In this document: positions 61,600 to 64,000 of the stretch, in pieces
Position numbering within the stretch: position 1 is the first letter of the stretch
Layout of the letters: each line of letters opens with the position of its first letter
The notes under the pieces: generated by a model
Seen by the model: the letters and a program-made list of their open reading frames with translations, nothing else
What the model was told of the DNA's origin: nothing
Database searches by the model: none
Assembly (NCBI RefSeq): GCF_949987535.1
Contig: NC_080068.1
Coordinates: 79,571,254 to 79,635,253 of the forward strand
Direction: 5' to 3'
From: Balaenoptera acutorostrata
Lineage: Eukaryota; Chordata; Mammalia; Artiodactyla; Balaenopteridae
DNA: 64,000 nt
Program-made: the position numbers and the translations under genes

Positions 61600-64000
61600 T
61601 TTTTTTTTTTTGTATTTTTGAATTTTATTTATTTTTTTATACAGCAGGTTCTTATTAGTTACCTATTTTTTTTTAACATCTTTATTGGAGCATAATTGCT
61701 TTACAGTGGTGTGTTAGTTTCTGCTTTATAACAAAGCAAATCAGCTATACATATACATATATCCCCATATCTCCTCCCTCTTACGTCTCCCTCCCACCCT
61801 CTCTATCCCACCCCTCTAGGTGGTCACAAAGCACCGAGCTGATCTCCCTGTGCTATGCAGCTGCTTCCCACTAGCTATCTATTTCACATTTGGTAGTATA
61901 TGTAAGTCCATGCCACTCTCTCACTTCATCCCAGGTTACCCTTCCCCCTCCCCGTGTCCTCAAGTCCATTCTCTACGTCTACGTCTTTATTCCTGTCCTG
62001 CCCCTAGGTTCTTCAGAACCTTTTTTTTTCTTTTATAGATTCTGTATATATGTGTTAGCATATGGTATTTGTTTTTCTCTTTCTGACTTACTTCACTCTG
62101 TATGACAGTCTCTAGGTCCATCCACCTCACTACAAATAACTCACTTTCATTTCTTTTTATGGCTGAGTAATATTCCATTGTATATATGTGCCACATCTTC
62201 TTTATCCATTCATCTGTCGATGGACACTTAGGTTGCTTCCATGTCCTGGCTATTGTGAATAGAGCTGCAATGAACATTGTGGTACATGACTCCTTTTGAA
62301 TTATGGTTTTCTCAGGGTATATGCCCAGTAGTGGGATTGCTGGGTCATATAGTAATTCTATTTTTAGTTTTTTAAGGAACCTCCATACTGTTCTCCATAG
62401 TGGCTGTATCAATTTACATTCCCACCAACAGTGCAAGAGGGTTCCCTTTTCTCCACACCCTCTCCAGCATTTATTGTTTGTAGATTTTCTGATGATATCC
62501 ATTCTAACTGGTGTGAGGTGATCCCTCATGGTAGTTTTGATTTGCATTTCTCTAATGATTAGTGATATTGAGCAGCTTTTCATGTGCTTCTTGGCCATCT
62601 GTATGTCTTCTTCGGAGAAATGTCTATTTAGGTCTTCTTCCCATTTTCGGATTGGGTGGTTTGTTTTTTTTAATAGTGAGCTGCTTAAGCTGTTTATATA
62701 TTTTGGAGACTAATCCTTTGTCCATTGATTCGTTTGCAAATATTTTCTCCCATTCTGAGGGTTGTCTTTTCCTCTTGTTTGTAGTTTCCTTTCCTTTGCA
62801 AAAGCTTTTAAGTTTCATTAGGTCCCATTTGTTTATTTTTGTTTTTATTTCCATTACTCTAGGAGGTGGATCAAAAAAGATCTTGCTGGGCTTCCCTGGT
62901 GGTGCAGTGGTTGGGAATCTGCCTGCCAATGTGGGGGACACGGGTTCGAGTCCTGGTCTGGGAGGATCCCACATGCCGTGGAGCGGCTGGGCCCGTGAGC
63001 CACAATTACTGAGCCTGCGCGTCTGGAGCCTGTGCTCTGTAACAGGAGAGGCCGCGATGGTGAGAGGCCCGCGCACTGCGATGAAGAGTGGCCCCCACTT
63101 GCCGCAACTGGAGAAAGCCCTTGCACAGAAACGAAGACCCAACACAGCCATAGATAAATAAATAAATAGATAAAATTAAAAAAAAAAAAGATCTTGCTGT
63201 GATTTATGTCAAAGAATGTTCTTCCTATGTTTTTCTCTAAGAGTTTTATAGTGTCCAGTCTTACATTTAGGTCTCTAATCCATTTTGAGTTTATTTTTGT
63301 GTATGGCATTAGTGAGTGTTCTGATTTCATTCTTTTACATGTAGCTGTCCAGTTTTCCCAGCACCACTTATTGAAGAGACTGTCTTTTCTCCATTATATA
63401 TCCTTGCCTCCTTTGTCATAGATTAGTTGACCATAGGTGTGTGGGTTTATCTCTGGGCTTTCTATCCTGTTCAACTGATCTATATTTCTGTTTTTGTGCC
63501 AGTACCATATTGTCTTGATTACTGTAGCTTTGTAGTATAGTCTGAAGTCAGGGAGTCTGATTCCTCCAGCTCCGTTTTTTTCCCTCAAGACTGCTTTGGC
63601 TATTCGGGGTCTTTTGTGTCTCCATACAAATTTTAAGATTTTTTTTGTTCTAGTTCTGTAAAAAATGCCATTGGTAATTTGATAGGGATTGCATTGAATC
63701 TGTAGATTACTTTGGGTAGTATAGTCATTTTCACAACGTTGATTCTTCCAATCAAGAACATGCTATATCTCTCCATCTGTTTGTATCGTCTTTAATTTCT
63801 TTCATCAGTGTCTTATAGTTTTCTGAGTACAGGTGTTTTACCTCCCTAGGTAGGTTTATTCCTAGGTATTTTATTCTTTTTGTTGCAATGGTAAATGGGA
63901 GTGTTTCCTTAATTTCTGTTTCAGATTTTTCATCATTAGTTTATGGGACTATAAGAGATTTCTGTGCATTAATTTTGTATCCTGCAACTTTACCACATTC
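61600..64000 (-). mobile_element. L1 running off the right edge, with inserted SINE
   Basis: A short L1 3' end (61,601-61,668) is followed by a second, longer L1 3' end (from tttaacatctttattggagc). Minus-strand ORF2 C-terminal frames are long (about 200 codons at 61,987-62,598, containing [17 protein letters not shown]), so this is the youngest L1 in the window. The frame is still broken upstream, and the 5' end is not in the window. Confidence 0.9.
62889..63183 (+). mobile_element. CHR-type SINE inside L1, short subtype
   Basis: The exact 16-bp duplication aaaaaagatcttgctg lies at 62873-62888 and 63184-63199, and L1 text resumes cleanly. Confidence 0.95.

Noticed and set aside
61987..62598. 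203-codon minus-strand frame
   Set aside because: It is the C-terminal part of L1 ORF2, not a host gene, and the ORF is broken upstream.
62562..63161. 199-codon plus-strand frame
   Set aside because: It runs through antisense L1 and into the inserted SINE; the open frame is accidental.

Overview
The window is mammalian nuclear DNA, almost certainly from a cetacean or a close cetartiodactyl relative. Two things point there. Fourteen copies or fragments of a tRNA-derived SINE with the 'ttccctggtgg(c)gcagtggtt' head, of the CHR type known from whales, hippos and ruminants, are scattered through it. The coding exons match the mammalian FAM114A1 - TLR6 - TLR1 neighbourhood (human 4p14). The species is inferred; no marker here fixes it.

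Layout. Positions 1-15,300 hold the 5' part of FAM114A1 on the minus strand: its first coding exon (6452-6799), a long intron, and a CpG island at about 14,460-15,480 with a strong minus-strand splice donor at 15,075/15,074, taken as promoter and non-coding exon 1. From 15.5 to 38 kb lie old and younger L1 pieces, a solo LTR, a textbook CTCF motif at 21,791 and a candidate TLR6 promoter and non-coding exon near 24.5-24.7 kb. TLR6 is a single intact coding exon at 38,115-40,508 (+). From 41 to 58.9 kb come repeats: SINEs, a broken class I endogenous retrovirus, a second solo LTR and nested insertions. A candidate TLR1 promoter and exon lies near 50.25-50.40 kb. TLR1 is intact at 58,974-61,364 (+). 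A minus-strand L1 with a SINE inside it fills the window to its right edge.

How the genes work together. TLR1 and TLR6 are leucine-rich-repeat receptors of the innate immune system. Each pairs with TLR2 to sense tri-acylated (TLR1) or di-acylated (TLR6) bacterial lipopeptides and signals through a cytoplasmic TIR domain. They arose by tandem duplication. Their C-terminal 341 codons, covering the last LRRs, LRRCT, transmembrane segment and nearly all of TIR, are still 96.7% identical at DNA level (34 differences in 1023 bases by my count), while the N-terminal ligand-binding halves have diverged. This is the signature of gene conversion. Their coding exons also share an acceptor, a short 5'UTR and a two-codon upstream ORF. 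FAM114A1 is transcribed away from them from a separate CpG-island promoter.

No unknown gene system was found. The most useful observations are the conversion tract and its spared islands, the shared uORF, the possibly paralogous promoters with CTCF-like motifs, the CTCF motif built from a 10-bp repeat, and a well-preserved history of nested transposon insertions.
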